Assembly: GCF_010668805.1 (NCBI RefSeq)
Contig: NZ_WUFT01000014.1
Span: 62,001 to 126,000, forward strand
DNA length: 64,000 bases
Reading direction: 5' to 3'
DNA from: Rhizobium phaseoli
GTDB taxonomy: Bacteria; Pseudomonadota; Alphaproteobacteria; Rhizobiales; Rhizobiaceae
This document shows positions 43,751-51,339 of this stretch, in pieces. The notes below the pieces were generated by a model, which saw nothing but the letters and a program-made list of their open reading frames with translations, made no database searches and was not told the origin of the DNA. Made by a program: the position numbers and the translations under genes. Positions within the stretch are counted from its first letter, which is position 1; the number at the start of each line of letters is the position of its first letter.

Positions 43751-44965
43751 CTACCGGTAGGAATAACCGTGGCTGTGGCGCACGAGCTTGCGTGCCCGCG
43801 GCACGTAGCGGCCGGCAGTAAAGGCATCGGCGCCGATTACCGCATACCGCGGCTCGAACAGCTTGCCGAGGACGGAGACGTCGCCGTTGGAATCCGTCGC
43901 CTCAAGGTCGGAATCGACGAGGTCGAAAATCGTGAATTCGGCCTGCGCGCCGACCGAGAGCCGGTTCTCCATCGACAGCTTGATGACCGATGCCGGCGCG
44001 TGGGTGACGGCCTCCACCACCTTGTCGAAGGGCATGCCAACGCTGAGCAGCTTCGACATCGTCGTCGCCAGGTCCCAGACCGGGAAGTTCATCGAATGGC
44101 CGTGCAGGTCGGTCGAAATCGAGAACGGCAGCAGCCCGCGCGCGATCGCCGCTTCCGCCACCTTGAAGGAGAAGGAGGCGCCGCCATGGCCGATGTCGAG
44201 GCGGATGCCCTCGGAGGCGCAGCGCTCGGCGAGATTGAAGAGATCCTCGTCCTCCATGATGCTCGAGCCGGCCTTGCCGTTGAAGCAATGGGTGACGACG
44301 TCGCCGGGCCCGAGAATCTCAAGCACTTCGTCATAAAGCGCCGGCGGCTCGCCGACATGCACCATCATCGGCACTTTCAGGATCTTGGCGATCTTCTTGC
44401 CAAGCTTGACGGGGGTGACACCCCAGGAGCCGGTGATGACATGGCTGGCGCGCACCTTGATGCCGACGATGTGCTCGCTGTTTTCGGCATAGACTTCGAG
44501 GATGCGGTCGAGATCGATATCTCTTATATCCCTGAGTTCGGCGACGCGGTTGCAGGCAACGAGGCCGATCGAGCCAAGGTTCAGGAAGGCCTTGATGCGC
44601 TCACGCGCGGGCTCGATGATATATTCGCGGAAGCCATGGAAATTCGCCTCACCGGCCGAACCGGCATCGACCAGCGTGGTGACGCCGCGCTCGACGCCGC
44701 ATTCCGAGGGACGGATGGAAATGTCGGTGCCGCCGTGCCAGATATGCACGTGGAGGTCGACCCAGCCCGGCGAGACGAAGGCGCCTTTGCCGTCGATGCG
44801 CCTCACATCCTCAGAGATCGCGAGTGACGAACCGATTTTAGCGATCCTGCCATCGGCATCAACGAGAATGTCGATCGCCCCCTCGGCTGTGCCCGCACCG
44901 AAAGCCATCGGTTTGACATTGGTGAGGAGAAGCGGCTTCTTCGCCTGGTCGCTTGACATGGTCAT
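43751..44965 (-). CDS. Amidohydrolase/deacetylase family metallohydrolase
   Basis: A 404-residue member of the amidohydrolase superfamily, related to the Agrobacterium/Enterococcus group of deacetylases of unsettled physiological role. The N-terminal beta domain is followed by the metal motif VSPGWVDLHVHIWHGG near residue 65 (HxH). A lysine likely to be carboxylated lies in VGIKVRASHVITGSWG near residue 172, and metal-binding histidines are in MMVHVGEPP and VVTHCFNGKAG. The catalytic aspartate is in LPFSISTDLHGHSMN near residue 295. The C-terminus returns to the beta domain. The substrate cannot be given; N-acyl or O-acetyl compounds are plausible. Its stop lies next to the convergent IclR gene, and its promoter region (44966-45060) is strikingly AT-rich. 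Confidence 0.87.
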   Translation of the reverse strand: MTMSSDQAKKPLLLTNVKPMAFGAGTAEGAIDILVDADGRIAKIGSSLAISEDVRRIDGKGAFVSPGWVDLHVHIWHGGTDISIRPSECGVERGVTTLVDAGSAGEANFHGFREYIIEPARERIKAFLNLGSIGLVACNRVAELRDIRDIDLDRILEVYAENSEHIVGIKVRASHVITGSWGVTPVKLGKKIAKILKVPMMVHVGEPPALYDEVLEILGPGDVVTHCFNGKAGSSIMEDEDLFNLAERCASEGIRLDIGHGGASFSFKVAEAAIARGLLPFSISTDLHGHSMNFPVWDLATTMSKLLSVGMPFDKVVEAVTHAPASVIKLSMENRLSVGAQAEFTIFDLVDSDLEATDSNGDVSVLGKLFEPRYAVIGADAFTAGRYVPRARKLVRHSHGYSYR

Positions 44966-44991
44966 ATTGCCTGAATTCCATAGTTATGCTA

Positions 44992-45005
44992 TATAAATCT
45001 TTATA
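44992..45005. promoter_or_regulatory. AT-rich palindrome upstream of the amidohydrolase gene
   Basis: TATAAA (44992-44997) and TTTATA (45000-45005) form a perfect dyad around TC within a markedly AT-rich stretch about 30 bases before the amidohydrolase start. It may be an operator (IclR is the nearest regulator) or simply part of the promoter. Confidence 0.35.
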
Positions 45006-45132
45006 ATAGAATAAAGCTGAGGGCGCTGCTGTCAAGGACAATGACACGGGATCCGCCGCCGAGAAACCGTCGATGGCGCACTTGTTCCAAAGCGCGCCTG
45101 TTCGCGAAGATCCGGCAAATCAGCGTTTATTT

Positions 45133-46002
45133 TCAATCCCGAAGGATCGAGTAGTCAAGCCGTTGGAGGTGATCCGGATCGGCAATGGCGTCGATCGCAG
45201 CGATCCTGCCATCGGCGATCGTCAGCACCCCGACGACGCGGAGCTGGCGGCCGATTTGCACGACAAATCCGAGCTCGCCGTCGACAACGGCAATTTCTGC
45301 CGCCTGCGCCCGCCCCTTGAAGGCTGCGGCCACATCGGCCGCTCCGCGGGTTTCGCCGATGGTGCCGAACCGCGCCGCCGTCGCATCCGGCCGGAAGACG
45401 ACATCGGGGGCAAGCACGGCAAGCAACGCCTCAAGATCGCCGTTGCGCGACGCCGTCAAAAACGCCTCCGCGATCGTGCGTTTGCGGCCGAAATCAACAT
45501 CCGGCGCTTCGTCTGCCCCTTGCACCCGGCGGCGGGCGCGGCTTGCAAGCTGACGGGCAGCGGCGGACGAACGACCGATGATCGGCGCGATCTCGTCGAA
45601 GGGCAGATCGAACATGTCGTGAAGCACGAAGGCGACACGTTCGGCGGGCGCCAGCGTCTGCAGCACGATGAGCAACGCCACGCCGACCGATTCGGCGAAG
45701 GCTGCATCGCGCTCCGGATCGTTTGCCGGATCGGTGATCGCGGCATGGACCGGCATCTCCAGCGGTTCCTCACGGCGGGTCTTGCGCGTGCGCAGCATGT
45801 CGAGGCAGATGCGCGCCACCACCGTCGTCAGCCAGCCGCCGAGATTACCGACATCTGCCGTATCCGTACGACTGAGCCGCAGCCAGGCTTCCTGGACGGC
45901 ATCTTCGGCCTCGCTGCGCGAGCCGAGCATACGATAGGCAGCGGCCCTCAGATGCGCCCTGTTCGCTTCGAATTCGTCAGCCAGCCATTTTTTCTCGTCC
46001 AT
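45133..46002 (-). CDS. ECF41-type RNA polymerase sigma factor with SnoaL-like C-terminal domain
   Basis: A 289-residue extracytoplasmic-function sigma factor. Region 2 is LRAAAYRMLGSRSEAEDAVQEAWLRL (about residues 17-42) and region 4 is LAPAERVAFVLHDMFDLPFDEIAPIIGRSSAAARQLASRARRRV (about 117-160). A SnoaL/NTF2-like domain follows (about 170-289), with NGDLEALLAVLAPDVVFRPD and VDGELGFVVQIG. In the ECF41 group this extension replaces an anti-sigma factor and controls activity. It is divergent from a carboxymuconolactone decarboxylase gene, the standard ECF41 arrangement, and the promoter motif for this group lies in the gap. Its ribosome-binding site GGAGG is ten bases before the ATG. Confidence 0.93.
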   Translation of the reverse strand: MDEKKWLADEFEANRAHLRAAAYRMLGSRSEAEDAVQEAWLRLSRTDTADVGNLGGWLTTVVARICLDMLRTRKTRREEPLEMPVHAAITDPANDPERDAAFAESVGVALLIVLQTLAPAERVAFVLHDMFDLPFDEIAPIIGRSSAAARQLASRARRRVQGADEAPDVDFGRKRTIAEAFLTASRNGDLEALLAVLAPDVVFRPDATAARFGTIGETRGAADVAAAFKGRAQAAEIAVVDGELGFVVQIGRQLRVVGVLTIADGRIAAIDAIADPDHLQRLDYSILRD

Positions 46003-46003
46003 T

Positions 46004-46030
46004 TGTCACATTCCTCCGCTGCATTCCGTC
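46004..46030 (+). promoter_or_regulatory. ECF41 target promoter
   Basis: TGTCACA (46004-46010), a 16-base spacer and CGTC (46027-46030) match the ECF41 consensus as I remember it from published work (TGTCACA-N16-CGTC). It reads toward the carboxymuconolactone decarboxylase gene, whose ATG is at 46111, and overlaps the upstream leader of the sigma-factor gene. This predicts direct activation of the decarboxylase gene by the adjacent sigma factor. Confidence 0.85.
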
Positions 46031-46110
46031 AAAGCCATGACGAACGAAACCCGGCCGATGTGACAGCGCCGGCCGAGCGTCAAACGACAAACACATCAAG
46101 GAGACATATC

Positions 46111-46587
46111 ATGCAGGAAAGAGTGGTCATGCAGGAAAGAATGGGAAATCCCGCCCTCGTCATTCCCGAAGCCATGCAGGCACTGGCTGCCCTCGGCAAG
46201 GTGCCGGCCGAGACCGGTCTGTCGCCGAAGCTGCTCGAACTCGTCTATCTCAGGGCCAGCCAGATCAACGGCTGCAGCGCATGTGTCGACGGCCATCCTC
46301 GCGTTGCGAAGAAACTTGGAGAGACGGACGAACGGCTCTTTGCCGTCAGCGCCTGGCGCGACTCGCCCTATTTCAGCGACGGCGAACGGGCAGCCCTTTC
46401 GCTGACCGAGGCGGTGACCCGCGTCAGCGACCGCGCCGACCCGGTGCCTGACGATATCTGGGATGAGGCGACCCGGCATTATGACGGCAGGAGCCTTGCG
46501 GCACTCGTCATCGCCATCGCCAATATCAATGTCTGGAACCGGCTGAACATCGCCACCCGCCAGATCGCCGGGGCTTGGAAGCCGTAA
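46111..46587 (+). CDS. Carboxymuconolactone decarboxylase/AhpD family protein
   Basis: A 158-residue AhpD-like all-helical protein. The redox CxxC pair is in INGCSACVDGHPRVAKKLGE near residue 60, preceded by LVYLRAS and followed by the conserved FSDGERAALSLTEAVTRVSD. Members with this motif are alkylhydroperoxidase-like thiol-disulfide proteins rather than true decarboxylases. AAGGAGA precedes the ATG at 46111. It is the expected target of the divergent ECF41 sigma factor through the promoter at 46004, so the pair is a self-contained regulated module, perhaps answering to oxidative or electrophile stress. Confidence 0.93.
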   Translation: MQERVVMQERMGNPALVIPEAMQALAALGKVPAETGLSPKLLELVYLRASQINGCSACVDGHPRVAKKLGETDERLFAVSAWRDSPYFSDGERAALSLTEAVTRVSDRADPVPDDIWDEATRHYDGRSLAALVIAIANINVWNRLNIATRQIAGAWKP

Positions 46588-46598
46588 GCGGCAGGGCA

Positions 46599-46629
46599 GC
46601 CGGCAGCGCTTCGCCCCTGCGCTGCCGGC
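46599..46629. terminator. Strong hairpin between convergent genes
   Basis: GCCGGCAGCGC (46599-46609) and GCGCTGCCGGC (46619-46629) pair perfectly over eleven bases with a nine-base loop. It lies between the decarboxylase-family gene and the convergent rhaI, and could serve both strands. No T-run is seen. Confidence 0.6.
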
Positions 46630-46677
46630 AACCAACTCAATCAGTTTGGCTTCAGGTCGTGAGGGACGACCTATCGT

Positions 46678-47970
46678 TCAGATGATACCGCCACCACCGG
46701 CAGCGGAGGCCGGGCGTTCGGCCGCCACTTTCCTGCGGTAGCCGCTGGCGCGGTAGGCAGCGATCGGGTCGATCGCGCCGCCGGCCCTGCGCCGAGCTTC
46801 GGCGAGGATCGGCTCGACATCGGCGCGATAGGCCCGCTTCAGGGTCTCCGACGCCATCAGCGCGTCATTGTCCTGCTGGTATCCGTCGAGCGCCTTGCGG
46901 TCGACGATCAGCGCCTGCGCATAAGCGCGGCGGATTTCGTTGGCGCTGTTGATCAGGCTTTCGATCGGGTCGGTGACATTGTGCGACTGGTCGATCATAT
47001 GGGCCGGGTTGAAGTCGTTGACGCCGCGCTGCTCGGCATCGACCAGCTCGTTGAAGACGAGGAACAGCCGATAAGGATCGATCGCGCCGGCGTCGAGATC
47101 GTCGTCGCCATATTTCGAATCGTTGAAGTGGAAGCCACCGAGTTTGCCGAACTGGATCAGCCGGGCGACGATCATCTCGATATTGGTGTTCGGTGCATGA
47201 TGGCCGAGATCGACGAGGCAATGGGCCTTGGGGCCGAGCGTCTGGGCGATCAGGTAATTGGTGCCCCAATCCTGGACGATCGTCGAATAGAAGGCCGGCT
47301 CATACATCTTGTGTTCGGAGAACAGCTTCCAATCGTCGGGCAGCGCCTTGTAGATATCGGCCATCGAGGCGAGGTAACGTTCGAAAGCCTTGGTGAAATT
47401 GCTCTGGCCGGGGAAGTTCGAGCCGTCGCCGATCCAGACCGTCAGTGCCTTGGAGCCGAGCGCATTGCCGATCTCGATGCATTCGAGATTGTGCTCGACC
47501 GCCTGCGCCCGCGTTGCCGCATCGGTATGGCTGAGCGAACCATATTTGTAGGAATGGGCTTGGCCCGGCGCATCGGAAAAGGTGTTCGAATTCATCGCAT
47601 CGAAGCCGAGGCCGAGCGCATTGCCCTTGGCCTTCAATTCGCTCACATCCGCCTTATCCCAGGGAATATGCAGCGAGACGTTTGGCGTCGCCTGGGTCAG
47701 CTGGTTGATGACGGCGCAATCGTCGAGCTTGTCGAAGATGCCGCGCGGCTCGCCGGTGCCGGGGAAGCGGGCAAAGCGCGTGCCGCCGGTGCCGACACCC
47801 CAGGAGGGAACGGCGACGAAGAATTCCGCCACCCTGCGGGTAACCGCTTCGATATCGATGCCCCGGCGGGCAAGGTTCGCACCCAGCGCCTCGTAATCGG
47901 CTTTCAATGCGGTTGTCCGCTTGTCGTTTTCTGTCGCGACCAGATCCTGCGCGATCCTGAACTCGGCCAT
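46678..47970 (-). CDS. rhaI: L-rhamnose isomerase
   Basis: A 430-residue isomerase converting L-rhamnose to L-rhamnulose, of the rhizobial/Pseudomonas stutzeri type rather than E. coli RhaA. The TIM barrel carries metal-site segments ALTVWIGDGSNFPGQ, KLFSEHKMYEPAFYST (Glu and Lys/His near residues 215-225), CLVDLGHHAPNTNIE and GGFHFNDSKYGDDDLDAGAIDPYRLF near residue 290. The ATG at 47970 is chosen because GGGAGG lies just upstream and the sequence begins MAEFRIAQD as in homologues. It is downstream of rhaD with a mosaic repeat between. In R. leguminosarum this gene is needed for growth on rhamnose. Confidence 0.95.
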   Translation of the reverse strand: MAEFRIAQDLVATENDKRTTALKADYEALGANLARRGIDIEAVTRRVAEFFVAVPSWGVGTGGTRFARFPGTGEPRGIFDKLDDCAVINQLTQATPNVSLHIPWDKADVSELKAKGNALGLGFDAMNSNTFSDAPGQAHSYKYGSLSHTDAATRAQAVEHNLECIEIGNALGSKALTVWIGDGSNFPGQSNFTKAFERYLASMADIYKALPDDWKLFSEHKMYEPAFYSTIVQDWGTNYLIAQTLGPKAHCLVDLGHHAPNTNIEMIVARLIQFGKLGGFHFNDSKYGDDDLDAGAIDPYRLFLVFNELVDAEQRGVNDFNPAHMIDQSHNVTDPIESLINSANEIRRAYAQALIVDRKALDGYQQDNDALMASETLKRAYRADVEPILAEARRRAGGAIDPIAAYRASGYRRKVAAERPASAAGGGGII

Positions 47971-48019
47971 TTTTTCCTCCCGGTTATGCAATTTCTACAT
48001 TGGGACTGCCGTGGGGCCT

Positions 48020-48161
48020 GCCCCTCATCCGCCTGCCGGCACCTTCTCCCCGTTCAGACGGGGAGAAGGGGATATGCCGCACCGTCTCCGTCCCACTCCA
48101 ACATTTCGTTGGGCAAGTCCCCTCTCCCCGTCTGAACGGGGAGAGGGTTAGGGTGAGGGGC
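48020..48161. repeat. Rhizobium-specific intergenic mosaic element (RIME-like)
   Basis: Outer arms GCCCCTCATCC (48020-48030) and GGGTGAGGGGC (48151-48161) match at ten of eleven positions. Inside are two perfect palindromes: CCTTCTCCCCGT/ACGGGGAGAAGG (48042-48069) and CCTCTCCCCGT/ACGGGGAGAGG (48121-48146). This is the layout of the RIME repeats scattered between genes in Rhizobiaceae. It lies in the rhaD-rhaI gap and will be transcribed as part of that message. Confidence 0.88.
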
Positions 48162-48186
48162 AGACACATCCGCCGCCGATTAGATA

Positions 48187-50283
48187 TTACCGCGTAAAGC
48201 TCTGCACGTTGCCGGCATCGACATTGATGATGTTGCCGGTCGATTTTGCCGAAAGGTCAGAGGCCAGGAAGTAGATCGCCTCGGCGATATCCTCCGGAAA
48301 CACGTTGAGTTTCAGCATCGAACGCTTGCGGTAATGTTCCTCGAGATCATCCACTTCGATCTTGGACGAGGCAGCGCGCTGTTCGCGCCATTCGCCGCTC
48401 CAGATCTTCGAACCCCGCAGCACCGCATCCGGGTTGACGGTGTTGACGCGGATGCCGGCATCCGCACCTTCCAGCGCCAGGCAGCGGGCGAGATGGATTT
48501 CGGCAGCCTTTGCGGTGCAATAGGCAGACGCATTCGGCGAGGCGGCAAGGCCGTTTTTAGAAGCGACGAAGACGATGTTGCCGCCGAGCGCCTGACGGCG
48601 GAACAGGCGGAAGGCTTCGCGCGAAACCAGGAAATAGCCGGTCGCCAGAATATCGATATTGCGGTTCCACGTCGCAAGCTCGGTGGCTTCGATCGGCGCA
48701 GACGAAGCAATGCCGGCATTCGAGACGAGAATATCGATGCCGCCGAATTCGACGCAGGCTTCTGTGAAGGAGGCAATCACCGCATCTTCCTTGGTGACAT
48801 CAAGGCGAACGCTGCGCACCGCATCAGCGCCAAACTTCTTGACGAAATCGGCTTCGGTGCCCTCGAGCGCCGCCTGGTCGATATCGGCAAGCACCACGCA
48901 GGCGCCCTCGCCGACGAGACGTGCGGCCGTCGTCCGGCCGATGCCGCCGGCGCCGCCGGTGACGAAGGCCACGCGGCCGGCAAGGCTCTTCGGCTTCGGC
49001 ATGCGCTGCAGCTTGGCCTCTTCGAGCAGCCAGTATTCGATATCGAAGGCTTCCTGTTCCGGCAGGCCCTGATATTCCGAGACCGTCGAGGCACCGCGCA
49101 TGACGTTGATGGCGTTGACATAAAATTCGCTGGCGATGCGGGCCGTCGCCTTGTCGCGGGCAAATGACAGCATGCCGACGCCGGGAACGAGAAAGATGAC
49201 CGGATTGGCGTCGCGCATGGCGGGTGAATTGTCATGCTTGCAGTCATTATAATAGCGTGCGTAATCGGCGCGGTAATCCTCCAGCGCCTTGTCTAGGCCG
49301 GCAACGATCGCGTCGACATCCGGCTTTTCAGGGTCGAAATCGACGATCAGCGGGCGGATCTTGGTTCGCAGGAAATGATCGGGGCAACTGGTGCCTAGCG
49401 CGCCGAGCGGGCGCAGATCGCGGGAGTTGACGAATTCGAGCACGGCTTCCTGATCGTCGAAATGTCCGAGTTTGCGCTCCTGCTGGCCGATGCGACCCCG
49501 GATTTCCGGCATCAGCCGGGCGGCGATGGCGCGGCGTTCGCCAACGGCCAGGCTTTGCGCGACGGCGCCGCCGAAAATCGTCTTGCCCTCGGTCTTGTCG
49601 GCAAACCAGACGATCGCCTTGTTGATGATATCGAGCGTCAGCTCGTAGCAGGCCTTGGCGTCGTTTGCCCAGGTGAACAGACCGTGGCTTTCGAGCACGA
49701 CGCCCTTGGCATTCGGGTTTGCGGCGACGAAAGCACCGAGGTCGAGGCCGAGCTGGAAGCCCGGGCGACGCCATGGCAGCCAGCCGATCGCGTCACCGAA
49801 GACCTGCTGTGTCAATTCTCTGGAATTCTTCGAGGCGGCAATCGCGATGATCGCATCGGGATGCATGTGGTCGACATGGGTAAAAGGCACGAAACCGTGC
49901 AGCGGCGTGTCGATCGAGGCGGCGCGGCCATTCAGGTTGAAGGTGCAGTGCGGCAGGAAACCGACCATGCGGTCTTCGTCCTCGACACCCTTATAGATAC
50001 CTTTCAGCGATTCCAGCTTGTCCTGGTAGAGGGTGGCGAAACCGTCGAGCTTGATCGTGCCGACGTCGCCGCCCGAACCCTTGACCCAGAGAACCTTCGC
50101 CTTGCCGCCGGTCAGCGGATCGGTTTCTATTACCTTCGCCGAGGTATTGCCGCCGCCGTAATTGGTGATGCGCTTGTCGGCGCCGAGCAGGTTGGAGCGA
50201 TAGAGCAGCTTGCCGGGCTCATCGAGGCCTGCCGCATAAGCATCATCCCACCGGTTATCCAGAAGCCGGACGTTCGCCGCCAT
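48187..50283 (-). CDS. rhaD: Bifunctional rhamnulose-1-phosphate aldolase/short-chain dehydrogenase
   Basis: A 698-residue fusion. The N-terminal class II aldolase half (about residues 1-400) has GGGNTSAKV near residue 44, the zinc-site histidines in GFVPFTHVDHMHPDAIIAI and VVLESHGLFTWANDAKACYE; it cleaves L-rhamnulose 1-phosphate to dihydroxyacetone phosphate and L-lactaldehyde. The C-terminal SDR half (about 435-698) has VTGGAGGIGRTTAARLVG and the catalytic SAYCTAKAAEIHLAR; it probably oxidises L-lactaldehyde. The N-terminus MAANVRLLDNRWDDAYAAG is typical of rhizobial RhaD. It is divergent from rhaR, with an operator-like repeat between, and is followed by rhaI. Confidence 0.95.
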   Translation of the reverse strand: MAANVRLLDNRWDDAYAAGLDEPGKLLYRSNLLGADKRITNYGGGNTSAKVIETDPLTGGKAKVLWVKGSGGDVGTIKLDGFATLYQDKLESLKGIYKGVEDEDRMVGFLPHCTFNLNGRAASIDTPLHGFVPFTHVDHMHPDAIIAIAASKNSRELTQQVFGDAIGWLPWRRPGFQLGLDLGAFVAANPNAKGVVLESHGLFTWANDAKACYELTLDIINKAIVWFADKTEGKTIFGGAVAQSLAVGERRAIAARLMPEIRGRIGQQERKLGHFDDQEAVLEFVNSRDLRPLGALGTSCPDHFLRTKIRPLIVDFDPEKPDVDAIVAGLDKALEDYRADYARYYNDCKHDNSPAMRDANPVIFLVPGVGMLSFARDKATARIASEFYVNAINVMRGASTVSEYQGLPEQEAFDIEYWLLEEAKLQRMPKPKSLAGRVAFVTGGAGGIGRTTAARLVGEGACVVLADIDQAALEGTEADFVKKFGADAVRSVRLDVTKEDAVIASFTEACVEFGGIDILVSNAGIASSAPIEATELATWNRNIDILATGYFLVSREAFRLFRRQALGGNIVFVASKNGLAASPNASAYCTAKAAEIHLARCLALEGADAGIRVNTVNPDAVLRGSKIWSGEWREQRAASSKIEVDDLEEHYRKRSMLKLNVFPEDIAEAIYFLASDLSAKSTGNIINVDAGNVQSFTR

Positions 50284-50364
50284 ATCATCCTCCCATAAAG
50301 GCTTGTGAGGCGCCGCGATCAGCGCGCCCTTTCGCTCACGGTATCGCGCATCAAAAGTGCGCTT

Positions 50365-50435
50365 GTCAATCGAAAACGATCAAAATCGATTATGCTGCAT
50401 CGCAATATGAAAATTTATGATCGTTTGTGATTGAC
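50365..50435. promoter_or_regulatory. Imperfect inverted repeat between rhaD and rhaR, operator candidate
   Basis: GTCAATCGAAAACGATCA (50365-50382) and TGATCGTTTGTGATTGAC (50418-50435) are inverted copies that agree at 16 of 18 positions, with 53 bases between equivalent points, which is about five helical turns. They lie between the divergent rhaDI and rhaRSTPQUK transcription units. A DeoR-type protein such as RhaR could bind both arms and control both directions, possibly by looping. Confidence 0.75.
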
Positions 50436-50480
50436 ACGCATTAACGGATGCGAAATAAATATGACCAGAGGAGGAGCCCC

Positions 50481-51293
50481 ATGCACGAACGCGAACGCCA
50501 CCGCATTATCTTAAGCGCCGTTCAGGAAAAGTCGGTCGTTACGATCCAGGACATTTCCGAGCTGACGGAAGCTTCTGAAGCAACGATCCGGCGCGACATT
50601 GCGGCTCTTCATGTGCAAGGCAAGATCCGCCGCGTCCGCGGCGGCGCGGAGGCAGTGCATCCGCCGCAACTCGGCAATCTTGCCGGCCGGCCCTTCCGGG
50701 TGTCAGAATCGGTCAACATCGATAAGAAACGCGCAATTGCACGCGCGGCCGTCGATCTCTGCGAAGCGGGCGACGCCATCATCATCAATGGCGGCACGAC
50801 CACCTTCCAGATGGTGCATTACATGGCCGGCCATCGCTTGCAGGTCATGACCAATTCTTTCGCGATCGCCGAACATCTGGTGAAGCATTCCAAAAACACA
50901 GTGACGGTGCCGGGCGGCGCGATCTATCGCGAGCAGAGCCTGATCCTGTCGCCTTTCGACAATGACGCGATCCGCAATTTTTATGCGCGGCGCATGTTCA
51001 TCGGCGCCCAAGGCGTCGGCCCGCTTGGCATCATGGAGGCGGATGCGCTGATCATTCAGAGTGAGCAGAAGCTGATGCACCAGGCCGACGAACTCGTCGT
51101 TATGGCCGATTCAAGCAAATTCAATCGCCGGTCGAGCCTCATTCTCTGCGCGCTCGACCGCGTTTCTGTGATCATCACTGATGACGCGATTTCGGACGAG
51201 GCAGCTCGCATGGTCGAGAATGCCGGCGTCCGGCTCGTTGTCGCCAGCCCGGTGGCCCAGGCTGTGAGGGAGGATTCCTCGTCGGTCGCATGA
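50481..51293 (+). CDS. rhaR: DeoR-family regulator of rhamnose catabolism
   Basis: A 270-residue regulator. The DeoR winged helix occupies about residues 5-60, with RHRIILSAVQEKSVVTIQDISELTEASEATIRRDIAALHVQGKIRRVRGGAE. The effector domain has the sugar-phosphate isomerase fold: DAIIINGGTTTFQMVHYM near residue 100, VTVPGGAIYREQSLILSP, and VVMADSSKFNRRSS with the phosphate-binding region near residue 210. The ATG at 50481 is chosen because GAGGAGGAG lies just before it, over an in-frame start at 50448. It is the first gene of rhaRSTPQUK. In R. leguminosarum the homologue negatively regulates rhamnose genes. Confidence 0.93.
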   Translation: MHERERHRIILSAVQEKSVVTIQDISELTEASEATIRRDIAALHVQGKIRRVRGGAEAVHPPQLGNLAGRPFRVSESVNIDKKRAIARAAVDLCEAGDAIIINGGTTTFQMVHYMAGHRLQVMTNSFAIAEHLVKHSKNTVTVPGGAIYREQSLILSPFDNDAIRNFYARRMFIGAQGVGPLGIMEADALIIQSEQKLMHQADELVVMADSSKFNRRSSLILCALDRVSVIITDDAISDEAARMVENAGVRLVVASPVAQAVREDSSSVA

Positions 51294-51339
51294 GGCGCCG
51301 CCGAGGTGTGGAAGTCTAATCTTTAAGGGAGGAAAGTAC

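Noticed and set aside
46040..46065. Second ECF-like element TGTGACA with CGTC further on
   Set aside because: The spacer is only 12 bases and the first element differs from TGTCACA, so the upstream site at 46004 is the better promoter.
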